From assembly GCA_020426085.1 (NCBI GenBank), contig JAGQQP010000307.1, forward strand, positions 1 through 5,649: 5,649 bases of DNA, in the 5' to 3' direction. Under the pieces are notes generated by a model. It worked only from the letters and a program-made list of their open reading frames with translations, was not told where the DNA came from and ran no database searches. Position 1 is the first letter of the stretch. Each line of letters opens with the position of its first letter. Source of the DNA: Planctomycetaceae bacterium (GTDB lineage: Bacteria > Planctomycetota > Planctomycetia > Planctomycetales > Planctomycetaceae). Positions 1 through 5,649 of the stretch are shown here, one piece after another. Position numbers and translations under genes: made by a program.

Positions 1-518
1 TCATCGGCCATCTGGTGATGATCGGTTATTATTAATTCCAGCCCCAGTTCTCGGGCCAGTGCCGCTTCATTCACACTGGTGATTCCGCAGTCAACTGTAA
101 TCAGCAAGCGCTGCGGGTCTTCTTCGTGTAACTGCCGAATGGCATCGCAGTTTAAGCCGTACCCATCATCCAGACGATTGGGAATGAAATAGTCACACTG
201 CCCGTTGGCCAGCGTAATGCATTGCAACAGAATGCTGGTGGCCGTCATTCCGTCCACATCGTAGTCACCATAAATGGTGATACGCCGTTTCTCATTCAGA
301 GCGGCAACGATCCGATCAGAGGCGGATTCAACGCCGGGCATGGAACAGGGTTCCAGCAGTTCCGTCATGCGGGCATCGATAAAGCTTCGAGCGGCGGCAG
401 CGTCCTGAAGTCCCCGGGCAATGAGCACCTGTGCCAGCAGAGGCGAAATTCGCATTTCGGAACTGAGACGACGCACTTGTGATTCATCGTGGGGGGCAAA
501 ACGCCAGTTTTGAGTCAT
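1..518 (-). CDS. recJ: Single-stranded-DNA-specific exonuclease RecJ, N-terminal part (cut by window edge)
   Basis: RecJ degrades single-stranded DNA 5' to 3' in the cytoplasm, acting in recombinational and mismatch repair. My translation of the minus strand gives 172 codons before the edge. It shows the DHH phosphoesterase signature: motif I DYDVDG at residues 85-90, PNR...DGYG at 113-121, motif II VDCG at 142-145 and motif III DHH at 166-168. The first two aspartates of motif I and the DHH residues are the expected metal ligands. A 60-80 residue lead before motif I is typical of RecJ. The C-terminal DHHA1 and OB-fold parts lie outside the window. I chose the ATG at 518 because a purine-rich stretch (GAGAGCAGGG) precedes it. 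An in-frame ATG at 536 would add six residues but has no ribosome binding site. The gene diverges from ilvN and has its own promoter. Confidence 0.95.
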   Translation of the reverse strand, partial: MTQNWRFAPHDESQVRRLSSEMRISPLLAQVLIARGLQDAAAARSFIDARMTELLEPCSMPGVESASDRIVAALNEKRRITIYGDYDVDGMTATSILLQCITLANGQCDYFIPNRLDDGYGLNCDAIRQLHEEDPQRLLITVDCGITSVNEAALARELGLELIITDHHQMAD

Positions 519-572
519 CCCTGCTCTCGATTCCATGCATAAAGTTCAAAATCAGAAGTACGGCGCTTACCA

Positions 573-601
573 ATTAAAACAGAGTCGTGTCCGGCTGTCA
601 A
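573..601 (-). promoter_or_regulatory. Sigma-70-type promoter for recJ
   Basis: On the minus strand a perfect -35 box TTGACA (601-596) is followed after exactly 17 bp by TTTAAT (578-573), five of six matches to the -10 consensus. Transcription would start near 566, leaving a leader of roughly 48 nt before the recJ ATG at 518. This is the best promoter match in the window. It also shows that the open frame at 515-721 on the same strand would be only partly transcribed. Confidence 0.65.
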
Positions 602-610
602 AACAGCTGG
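591..610. promoter_or_regulatory. Imperfect dyad over the recJ -35 box (possible operator)
   Basis: CCGGCTGT (591-598) and ACAGCTGG (603-610) form an inverted repeat with one G/T mismatch and a 4-bp centre (CAAA). The centre and part of the left arm are the -35 hexamer of the recJ promoter, the classic position for a repressor site. The CTGT/ACAG half-sites recall LexA boxes, but the spacing is 4 bp rather than the 8 bp of the proteobacterial box. The regulator is therefore unknown, and the dyad may be chance. Confidence 0.35.
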
Positions 611-642
611 TTTCTCTAAATGTACAAAAAGTGAGGCTGTCA
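593..642. repeat. Direct repeat GGCTGTCA, two copies 42 bp apart
   Basis: GGCTGTCA occurs at 593-600 and again at 635-642. Each copy is followed shortly by CAGCTG or ACAGCTG. The 42-bp offset is close to four helical turns, which would put both copies on the same DNA face. One copy overlaps the recJ -35 box and the other lies upstream of it. The repeat is short, so function is speculative. Confidence 0.3.
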
Positions 643-767
643 GCTGAATTCTGAGGAATCGAACCTGCTGTACCTGGACTTTGTCTGTGCAGAAAGCAGG
701 ATAGCAGCATAATCGGCCCAATCGAACTGATCATTAAGGTAGAAATGGGAGATAACAGTGACCTGAC

Positions 768-796
768 TTGTCGGCGCCCTGCTTCCTGACTAAACT
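768..796 (+). promoter_or_regulatory. Candidate sigma-70-type promoter for ilvN-ilvC
   Basis: TTGTCG (768-773) and TAAACT (791-796) each match four of six consensus positions and are separated by 17 bp. Transcription would begin near 803, giving a leader of about 57 nt before the ilvN ATG. That leader shows no short peptide rich in Leu/Val/Ile codons and no terminator hairpin. Classic ribosome-mediated attenuation is therefore not visible here. Confidence 0.4.
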
Positions 797-859
797 GTGG
801 GCTGCTATCGATTTCACGATACTTCTGTAACTGATTGAATTACGAATTAAGGTTTTGGG

Positions 860-1375
860 ATGAAACACGTTCTTTCTGCTCTTGTGATGAACCAACCGGG
901 TGTACTGGCCCATATTTCAGGGATGCTCGCCTCGCGCGCCTTCAATATCGAGAGCCTGGCCGTCGGTGAGACTGAAGAACCTGAATTTTCCCGAATCACT
1001 TTCGTCGTAGGCGATTACAACAAACTCGATCAGGTCAGAAAACAGCTGGAAAAACTGGTAACCGTCGTAAAAGTGGTCGACTTTTCCGGTCAGGATTTTG
1101 TGGAACGTGACCTGATGCTGATGAAAGTCTCAGCACCCGGCAAAACACGTTCAGAAATTCGTGAATTAGTCGAAATTTTCCGTGCGAAAATCGTTGACGT
1201 GAGCACTGAAAACGTGATGATCGAAATCTCCGGTCAGGAATCTAAAATCAACGCATTCATCGACGTAATGCGTCCATTTGGAATACTGGAGATCGTCCGT
1301 ACAGGAAGAATTGCCCTGTTACGTTCAGAAACAGTGAAAGCAGATGTGGATTCAGAGGCCGTGGAAACGGTTTAA
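860..1375 (+). CDS. ilvN: Acetolactate synthase small (regulatory) subunit
   Basis: This is the regulatory subunit of acetohydroxyacid synthase, the first common step of branched-chain amino acid synthesis. It activates the catalytic subunit and usually confers feedback inhibition by valine. The 171-residue length fits the family (E. coli IlvH has 163). Residues 1-75 form an ACT domain beginning KHVLSALVMNQPGVL. N11, G14 and N29 occupy the positions linked to valine binding in IlvH, so feedback control is probably retained. The second half carries the conserved VERDLMLMKV block (about 82-91), IFRAKIVDV and a C-terminal RTGRIAL block. The last ~16 residues are an acidic tail. TAAGG lies about 7 nt before the ATG. 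ilvC follows after 176 bp. The catalytic subunit gene is not in the window. The alternative symbol is ilvH. Confidence 0.95.
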   Translation: MKHVLSALVMNQPGVLAHISGMLASRAFNIESLAVGETEEPEFSRITFVVGDYNKLDQVRKQLEKLVTVVKVVDFSGQDFVERDLMLMKVSAPGKTRSEIRELVEIFRAKIVDVSTENVMIEISGQESKINAFIDVMRPFGILEIVRTGRIALLRSETVKADVDSEAVETV

Positions 1376-1440
1376 AGATCCACCAGAATTAACATCGCAA
1401 GCTGTAAATCACGGTTGCTTTGTTCTCTCCGGACAGAATG

Positions 1441-1469
1441 TTGTTTCTTATCCTCACCGATCTGATAAC
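1441..1469 (+). promoter_or_regulatory. Weak candidate promoter between ilvN and ilvC
   Basis: TTGTTT (1441-1446) and GATAAC (1464-1469) are spaced by 17 bp and match three and four consensus positions. The 176-bp ilvN-ilvC gap is long for an operon and holds no clear terminator, so read-through with an additional internal promoter is plausible. The match is weak enough to be chance. Confidence 0.2.
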
Positions 1470-1551
1470 GACTGACTGTCCAAATTCCCATAGAAGTAGA
1501 TCCGGTTCTGCTTCTCTCAGTCTTACATGAAACATACAAGAGATCAGGATT

Positions 1552-2556
1552 ATGGCAGTAACAATTTATTACGATGACGATGCAGATTTGTCTTTGTTGA
1601 AAGACAAGACCATTGCCATTCTTGGCTACGGAAGCCAGGGACATGCACAGGCACAAAACCTTCGCGACAGCGGCTGCAATGTGATTATTGGACAGCGCAA
1701 AGGAAGCGAAAACTACGATCTGGCCGTCAGCCATGGTTTTGAACCGGTTTCCATCGCAGAAGCGACCAAACAGGGTGATCTGGTAAACATTCTGCTGCCA
1801 GACGAAGTTCAGGGTGATCTCTACAAAACAGAGATCCTGCCGAACCTCAGCAAAGGAAATCTGCTGCTTTGCTCTCATGGTTTCAATATTCACTTTAACC
1901 AGGTTGTTCCACCCGCTGGTGTTGATGCAGCTCTGGTCGCTCCTAAAGGCCCCGGACATCTCGTACGCAGCGAATACGTCAAAGGGGGCGGTGTTCCTTC
2001 TCTGATCGCTCTGGTTGATGGTGCCGCTGAAAGCACCCGTCAACTTGCTTTAGCTTATGCTAAAGGGATTGGTGGTACACGCGGTGGTGTGATTGAAACC
2101 TCTTTCGCTGAAGAAACAGAAACCGATCTCTTTGGTGAGCAGGTTGTTCTCTGTGGCGGCGTCAGTGAACTGGTAAAAGCTGGTTTTGACACTCTTGTTG
2201 AAGCCGGTTATCAGCCCGAAATGGCTTACTTCGAATGTATGCATGAGCTGAAACTGATCGTGGACCTGTTCTACGAAGGCGGTTTGAACTACATGCGATA
2301 CAGCGTTTCCAACACAGCAGAATACGGCGATTACTCCAGTGGTCCCCGGATCATCACTGACGAAACCCGCCAGGAAATGAAGAAAATTCTGTCGGAAATC
2401 CAGACTGGTGAATTCGCGAAAAACTGGTTACTGGAAAACAAAGCGAACCAGGCTTCATTCAAAGCCATTCGCCGCCTGAATCGCCAGCATCCCATTGAAG
2501 CCGTCGGAAAAGAACTCCGTCGCATGATGAGCTGGATTGATTCCAAAGAAGTTTAA
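1552..2556 (+). CDS. ilvC: Ketol-acid reductoisomerase (NADP+), class I
   Basis: IlvC converts 2-acetolactate or 2-aceto-2-hydroxybutyrate to the 2,3-dihydroxy acid by Mg-dependent alkyl migration and NADPH reduction, the second common step of valine, leucine and isoleucine synthesis. The 334 residues match the short class I form. The N-terminal Rossmann fold shows [12 protein letters not shown] from residue 25. The following GQRKGS loop (47-52) has R49 and S52, which suggests NADPH preference. Active-site residues can be seen: H109 in CSHGFN, K132 in APKGPGH, D192 and E196 in the DLFGE metal motif, and E228, E232 and S253 of the C-terminal knotted domain. No key residue is missing. AAGAGA lies about 8 nt before the ATG, and an AGGA sits closer at 2 nt. 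It lies downstream of ilvN on the same strand, and a strong terminator closes the unit. Confidence 0.97.
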   Translation: MAVTIYYDDDADLSLLKDKTIAILGYGSQGHAQAQNLRDSGCNVIIGQRKGSENYDLAVSHGFEPVSIAEATKQGDLVNILLPDEVQGDLYKTEILPNLSKGNLLLCSHGFNIHFNQVVPPAGVDAALVAPKGPGHLVRSEYVKGGGVPSLIALVDGAAESTRQLALAYAKGIGGTRGGVIETSFAEETETDLFGEQVVLCGGVSELVKAGFDTLVEAGYQPEMAYFECMHELKLIVDLFYEGGLNYMRYSVSNTAEYGDYSSGPRIITDETRQEMKKILSEIQTGEFAKNWLLENKANQASFKAIRRLNRQHPIEAVGKELRRMMSWIDSKEV

Positions 2557-2584
2557 TCCACTTCGCAGATAACTCATAACCGAT

Positions 2585-2624
2585 AACGTGGTAGAAGCTT
2601 ATGAAGTTTCTACCACGTTTTTTT
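2585..2624 (+). terminator. Intrinsic terminator of ilvC
   Basis: The arms at 2585-2600 and 2604-2619 pair over 16 positions with one G-T wobble and an ATG triloop. The outer 12 pairs are perfect Watson-Crick. A run of seven T ends at 2624. It begins about 28 nt after the ilvC stop and separates ilvC from the radical SAM gene. Confidence 0.92.
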
Positions 2625-2669
2625 ATGAACTGATTCATGCTTCGAAAGTGATAACAATTCGAGCGCGAC

Positions 2670-2698
2670 TTGTCTTTACAGAGGATCGGTCATATAAA
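2670..2698 (+). promoter_or_regulatory. Sigma-70-type promoter for the radical SAM gene
   Basis: TTGTCT (2670-2675, four of six) and TATAAA (2693-2698, five of six) are 17 bp apart. Transcription would start near 2705, about 30 nt before the ATG at 2736. The in-frame TTG at 2670 that could extend the CDS is the first three bases of this -35 box, so the longer protein would not be made from this promoter. Confidence 0.6.
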
Positions 2699-2735
2699 AA
2701 AGAAAGTTGTCTTTTCAATCACTGGGAAACAGAAC

Positions 2736-3605
2736 ATGTCTTCATCTTTGCCTCTGCACTCGCAGCATCAACGAACTTATCATGACAATAAGTTTGTGTA
2801 CCCGGTGCTTTCCCGTCGAAGTAAGGGGATTTCAATCGGAATCAATCTGAATCCCGATAAAATCTGCAACTTTGACTGTATCTATTGCCAGGTGGATCGC
2901 CGCGAAGAATCAGAAACCCGCTTTGTCGGTACCGAACAGCTGATACAGGAACTGGATCACATGCTGAAATTTGTGCTCAGTGGTGAGATCTATCAGGACC
3001 CCAAATTTTCAGAAGTCCCGGCGGAATTGCGACGATTGAATGACATTGCATTTTCCGGAGATGGAGAACCGACAACGTATCGCAATTTCGATCAGATCGT
3101 CAAAGATGTCGCTGCGCTGAAACGCAAACATTCCGCGTCTGGTGTCAAAATGGTGCTGATCAGCAACGCCAGTATGTTCCATCGAGCAAGTACCCAGGCG
3201 GCGCTGGCTGTTTTCGATGTCAATCAGGGAGAGATCTGGGCCAAACTGGATGCGGGTACGGAAGATTATTTCAAAACCATCGATCGAACGAAAATCCGTT
3301 TCTCACAGGTGCTGGACAACCTCTTACTGGCTGCAGAACAGCGGCCGATTGTGATTCAGAGCCTGTTTATGCTCGTCAATCAGCAGCCCCCCTCGAACGA
3401 GGAAATTGACGCCTATTGTTCACGTCTGAATGAAATCGTAGAAGCCGGTGGGCAAATCAAGCTGGTGCAGGTCTATACGATTGCAAGACGTACAGCGGAA
3501 GAATATGTAACCTCACTCAGCACCGTGCAAGTGGATGAAATCGCCCGCAAAGTCACTGCGCAGACGAAGCTGCCGGTAGAAGTCTACTACGGAAACGCCG
3601 ACTGA
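2736..3605 (+). CDS. Radical SAM protein, TYW1/COG0731-like
   Basis: This 289-residue protein has the radical SAM cluster motif CNFDCIYC (C44, C48, C51), so it should bind a [4Fe-4S] cluster and cleave S-adenosylmethionine. The preceding block YPVLSRRSKGISIGIN and the FSGDGEPT segment (106-113), which holds the GEP SAM-binding motif, resemble COG0731, the family that includes archaeal tRNA wyosine enzyme TYW1. Bacteria are not known to make wyosine, so the substrate is unknown. Only one further cysteine is present (in AYCSRL), so a second cluster is unlikely. I chose the ATG at 2736, preceded by GGGA about 9 nt upstream, over the TTG at 2670, which lies in the promoter. The gene is transcribed alone, after the ilvC terminator, and converges with the DUF4912 gene. 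Confidence 0.85.
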   Translation: MSSSLPLHSQHQRTYHDNKFVYPVLSRRSKGISIGINLNPDKICNFDCIYCQVDRREESETRFVGTEQLIQELDHMLKFVLSGEIYQDPKFSEVPAELRRLNDIAFSGDGEPTTYRNFDQIVKDVAALKRKHSASGVKMVLISNASMFHRASTQAALAVFDVNQGEIWAKLDAGTEDYFKTIDRTKIRFSQVLDNLLLAAEQRPIVIQSLFMLVNQQPPSNEEIDAYCSRLNEIVEAGGQIKLVQVYTIARRTAEEYVTSLSTVQVDEIARKVTAQTKLPVEVYYGNAD

Positions 3606-3628
3606 CAGAGAAGCGCCCTCTGTCAGTC
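3600..3628. terminator. Hairpin between converging genes (possible bidirectional terminator)
   Basis: GACTGACAGAG (3600-3610) is perfectly complementary to CTCTGTCAGTC (3618-3628) around a 7-nt loop. The stem includes the radical SAM stop codon at 3603-3605. It lies about 26 nt beyond the stop of the minus-strand DUF4912 gene, so it could serve both transcripts. Neither side has a clear T run. It may act with Rho or protect 3' ends rather than terminate intrinsically. Confidence 0.5.
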
Positions 3629-3653
3629 ATCTGGCGATGCGAGCGCAAATTCG

Positions 3654-4763
3654 TTACTCGTCCAGTTGAACTGGCTCGAGATCTTTCGTGTTCCGTTCAA
3701 TTGCCAGCACAATCGTCTGCTGACGACGCTTATTGGACGATGTATTCACTGCCGGAATCACTTGTCTGCCGTTCGGCAGGCTCAACCGCAGTGCGAAGCG
3801 TCCTTCTTTGCTGACCGGGATCTTTTCGCCCAGCAAAGTAACTTCTGCCTGTGGGTCCGAAGTACCATGAATCAACAGTTCCGTTTCAACGTGGAACTCT
3901 TTTTTGGCTTTCTTACTCTTCGATCCATTTGAATCGCCATTGGAATCCAGTGATAACGGCAGAGACAGTCTGGAAATCGGAGTCCCATTATTCTCGTTAC
4001 GGGAAGTGTACCGGCGGGAACGAGTCGCAGAATAATTGCTGTCGAGTGCCCGTTTGGTTTTACTTCCTTTCTCACAGACTTCAGGCATTGGCGGAGTCAG
4101 TTTATGTGAGTAAACCAGCCCGAAGAATTTATTCTGAGGGGTCACGAAACCCAGTTGCAGTTTGTAAGAACGAGCCGGCTGGTCGATCTGCACATACCAC
4201 AAACCGGAATCGATTTTGATCTCGACGTCTTTAACATATGCTTTACTGGTGCGGCTGTTTTCATTCGTAGTGATATCGTACACACGGATGACAGGAACTG
4301 CCTGGTACCAGTAGGCTCCCAAAGCTGCTTTTGCCCGGTCCAGACTTCCCTGGGTAATCGTCCAGTTGGCCAGTAACCAGTGAGAATCCTTTACCTGGGC
4401 GTTGAGTTTGGTTTCAACCGACTCAGAAGTCGGATGCATTTTTTCGCTATGAGAAGTGTGCCCGTTGGATTTGAGCAGTTTTTGAATGCGGGCCTGATGC
4501 TCTGTAGGAGTCTGGCTCGTTGAACTTTGAGAAGGGAAAGCAGGAACAGCAGCGGGACTTTGAACCTCTGAAGGAGGGGACTTTTGTGTTGTGGTTGTTG
4601 ATTTGGGCTTCGGTTTTGATTTTGCTGTCTTAATCTTGGCGATGGCCTTAACTAATTCCTGCTTCCGCATGCCATGCCAACCGGCGATACCATGAGACTT
4701 TGCAGTGGCAGCTAAATCACGACGAGTTTGACTCTCGAGGGACTTTAGAATCGTTGGGGACAT
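3654..4763 (-). CDS. DUF4912 protein with N-terminal Rho_N/SAP-like motif
   Basis: The function of this 369-residue protein is unknown. Residues 6-42 (LKSLESQTRRDL...MRKQELVKAI) fit the helix-extended-helix pattern of Rho_N/SAP motifs, which often bind nucleic acid. Residues 45-125 are a Lys/Pro/Ser/Thr/Gln-rich, probably disordered linker. Residues 127-222 (SHWLLANWTIT...LGAYWYQAVPVIRVYDIT...WYVQI...YKLQLGF) fit DUF4912. After a second Ser/Asn/Lys-rich linker (231-288), residues 291-357 (VETELLIHGTSDPQAEVTLLGEKIPV...GRFALRLSLPNGRQVIP) look like a beta-sandwich. There is no signal peptide or membrane segment, so it is probably cytoplasmic. The ATG at 4763 has GGGAG about 9 nt upstream; an in-frame TTG at 4790 has no such site. 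It stands alone, without a convincing promoter, and converges with the radical SAM gene. Confidence 0.8.
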   Translation of the reverse strand: MSPTILKSLESQTRRDLAATAKSHGIAGWHGMRKQELVKAIAKIKTAKSKPKPKSTTTTQKSPPSEVQSPAAVPAFPSQSSTSQTPTEHQARIQKLLKSNGHTSHSEKMHPTSESVETKLNAQVKDSHWLLANWTITQGSLDRAKAALGAYWYQAVPVIRVYDITTNENSRTSKAYVKDVEIKIDSGLWYVQIDQPARSYKLQLGFVTPQNKFFGLVYSHKLTPPMPEVCEKGSKTKRALDSNYSATRSRRYTSRNENNGTPISRLSLPLSLDSNGDSNGSKSKKAKKEFHVETELLIHGTSDPQAEVTLLGEKIPVSKEGRFALRLSLPNGRQVIPAVNTSSNKRRQQTIVLAIERNTKDLEPVQLDE

Positions 4764-5093
4764 TAGGAATGACTCCCAAATATCAATCAAAACACTGGTC
4801 GGTGTCTTAATTTTGCTTCAGTCTTCCATGACACTCAGGTTCAAGTTTTAGCCCATCTGCCCCGTTTCAGCACATTCAGCAAGCCGTCTGAGATGAAAAG
4901 TCCTTTATTTCTAACGACCGTAATGCGATGAACAATATGTAAACGTCAAATCTAAATTTCGACCAGGACGCTACTCTCCTCAGAACAGAAAGCCACTAGG
5001 TAGTTATTCTCAATTTCAGGAACTGTAACCAGTTATATGATAGCTGTTAAAGAAATCCTGGAGCCACAACAATGGACGTCTAAACAGGTTGAA

Positions 5094-5124
5094 AAATCAG
5101 TTTTAGCGATTTGAAAACCGATTT
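5094..5124. repeat. Imperfect inverted repeat
   Basis: AAATCAGTTTT (5094-5104) pairs with AAAACCGATTT (5114-5124) at 10 of 11 positions around a 9-nt loop. It is AT-rich with no T run after it. There is no neighbouring gene to assign it to, and chance is a fair explanation. Confidence 0.25.
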
Positions 5125-5237
5125 ATCAAGCGAATATCTGCCACAAACTCACCGCCAACCACGACAGGCTGGAGTATGAATCATTATTGAAACATGGGTC
5201 TACTTTTAACACGAGACAGGATAAAAAGCAACTATCG

Positions 5238-5264
5238 GAGTATTCTGATTTATTCAGAATACTC
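5238..5264. repeat. Perfect 11-bp inverted repeat
   Basis: GAGTATTCTGA (5238-5248) and TCAGAATACTC (5254-5264) are exact reverse complements around TTTAT. It could be a hairpin or an operator. There is no T run on either side, so it is not an intrinsic terminator. It lies well away from any gene visible here. Confidence 0.6.
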
Positions 5265-5404
5265 TAATCAGACACTGTATCATGATGCTATCATTGCAGT
5301 TATAAATTTAGTCTCATCAAAATTTCATCGACTACACAATTTAGTCAAACTCTCACTGATCACGCTGGCACTTCATCATGACAATACAGGAAGATCATAA
5401 ACAG

Positions 5405-5423
5405 CGGGGATTTTTCATCCCTG
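5405..5423 (+). repeat. Small hairpin CGGGGAT / ATCCCTG
   Basis: Positions 5405-5411 pair with 5417-5423 (seven pairs, one G-T) around a TTTTC loop. It is the first of a cluster of foldable elements running to 5608. Confidence 0.35.
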
Positions 5424-5434
5424 AAAGAGAGTCC

Positions 5435-5450
5435 TGAGGTAGATACCTCA
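5435..5450. repeat. Palindrome TGAGGTA-GA-TACCTCA
   Basis: Two perfect 7-bp arms flank a 2-bp centre. The short centre suits a dimeric DNA-binding protein better than an RNA hairpin, although a five- or six-pair hairpin is possible. It lies 10 nt before the junction-like structure described next. Confidence 0.4.
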
Positions 5451-5459
5451 AACTGAAAT

Positions 5460-5608
5460 ACAGACTCTGACCTTTAAGTCTGATTTTGATTCTTACGGCT
5501 AATAGGTCCTGCCCGGCGGCAATTTCATTATTGAGAATAATCGTTTTCGAATAATTCCACTGGTGAGTTCTTTGACTATCCGGAAGATTGCCGTTAGAGT
5601 CTGTTTTT
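5460..5608 (+). ncRNA. Candidate structured RNA (three-way junction with T run), unassigned
   Basis: Folding by hand gives a closing helix P1 of nine perfect pairs (5460-5468 with 5596-5604). P2 has five pairs (5469-5473 with 5504-5508) and starts directly after the 5' strand of P1. P3 has eleven pairs, three of them G-U (5515-5525 with 5585-5595), and abuts the 3' strand of P1. Inside P3 is ATTATT-gag-AATAAT (5527-5541). Five T (5604-5608) follow P1. The design resembles a riboswitch or small RNA ending in a terminator, but I recognise no known class. A nine-base complement within about 200 nt is expected roughly once by chance in a region this long. The support is therefore the adjacency of the helices plus the T run. 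Confidence 0.3.
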
Positions 5609-5649
5609 AATCTGTCTGCTTAACCTGAGCTGACAGGCTGCTCTGAAAC

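Larger units (their letters stand above)
4764..5649. other. Long stretch without a recognisable gene
   Basis: About 890 bp upstream of the DUF4912 gene hold no protein gene that I can support. The longest frame from an ATG (5194-5400, plus) has no ribosome binding site and no recognisable motif. On the minus strand all three frames entering from the right edge reach a stop within about 55 bp, so at most the last few codons of a neighbour could lie there. No tRNA-like T-loop or insertion-sequence end was seen. The stretch is AT-richer than the genes and holds several inverted repeats, listed separately. Confidence 0.6.

Noticed and set aside
515..721. 68-codon minus-strand frame whose stop overlaps the recJ ATG (ATGA)
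   Set aside because: The overlap looks like translational coupling. However, the frame starts at a TTG without a ribosome binding site, the good recJ promoter lies inside it so most of it would not be transcribed, and no protein motif is recognisable.
1372..2043. 223-codon open frame antisense to ilvC
   Set aside because: It lies almost entirely opposite a clearly conserved gene, has no recognisable motif and has low-quality composition. It is a shadow of ilvC codon use.
2670..2735. 22-residue N-terminal extension of the radical SAM protein from a TTG start
   Set aside because: The TTG is part of the -35 box of a good promoter, and the added residues do not resemble the family. The ATG at 2736 fits better.
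2588..2785. 65-codon plus-strand frame after ilvC
   Set aside because: Its GTG start lies inside the terminator stem, and it overlaps the radical SAM promoter and start in another frame.
4779..4808. Possible promoter for the DUF4912 gene (AAGACA, 18 bp, GATATT on the minus strand)
   Set aside because: The predicted start would fall at the ribosome binding site itself, leaving almost no leader, and the boxes match only four of six each.
5305..5346. Direct repeat AATTTAGTC at 5305-5313 and 5338-5346
   Set aside because: There are only two short AT-rich copies with no further unit, which is not enough for a repeat array or iteron set.
5194..5400. 68-codon plus-strand frame in the right-hand gene-free region
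   Set aside because: It has no Shine-Dalgarno sequence, no motif and a composition typical of AT-rich non-coding DNA, and it contains the perfect inverted repeat at 5238-5264.
5181..5534. Ten-base direct repeat TCATTATTGA at 5181-5190 and 5525-5534
   Set aside because: It is a short AT-rich word 344 bp apart with no shared flanks, most simply a coincidence.

Overview
The window reads as a chromosomal housekeeping stretch of a planctomycete, most likely of the Gimesia/Planctomyces type. This is inferred from a Rho_N-like plus DUF4912 protein next to a TYW1-like (COG0731) radical SAM protein, moderate GC and modest Shine-Dalgarno sites. No species can be fixed from the sequence alone. There is no transposase, integrase, phage gene, tRNA, rRNA or CRISPR array.

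Layout. Positions 1-518 (minus) hold the N-terminal 172 codons of recJ, the single-strand DNA exonuclease, cut by the left edge. A near-consensus sigma-70-type promoter (573-601) lies in front of it, with a dyad over its -35 box. Diverging from recJ, and behind its own candidate promoter (768-796), are ilvN (860-1375) and ilvC (1552-2556). These are the acetolactate synthase regulatory subunit and the ketol-acid reductoisomerase of valine/leucine/isoleucine synthesis. The large subunit gene (ilvB/ilvI) is not in the window. A strong intrinsic terminator (2585-2624) closes this unit.

A separately promoted radical SAM gene follows (promoter 2670-2698, CDS 2736-3605). It converges on a minus-strand gene (3654-4763) for a three-part protein: an N-terminal Rho_N/SAP-like helical motif, a low-complexity linker, a DUF4912 domain and a C-terminal beta-rich domain. 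A perfect 11-bp hairpin (3600-3628) sits between the two converging 3' ends and overlaps the radical SAM stop codon.

The last ~890 bp (4764-5649) contain no believable protein gene and are AT-richer than the genes. They carry several inverted repeats, concentrated at 5405-5608. There a nested set of helices can be drawn as a three-way junction whose closing stem ends in a run of T. This is the best candidate in the window for something undescribed (a cis-regulatory leader or small RNA), but it rests on hand folding of a single sequence and could be chance.
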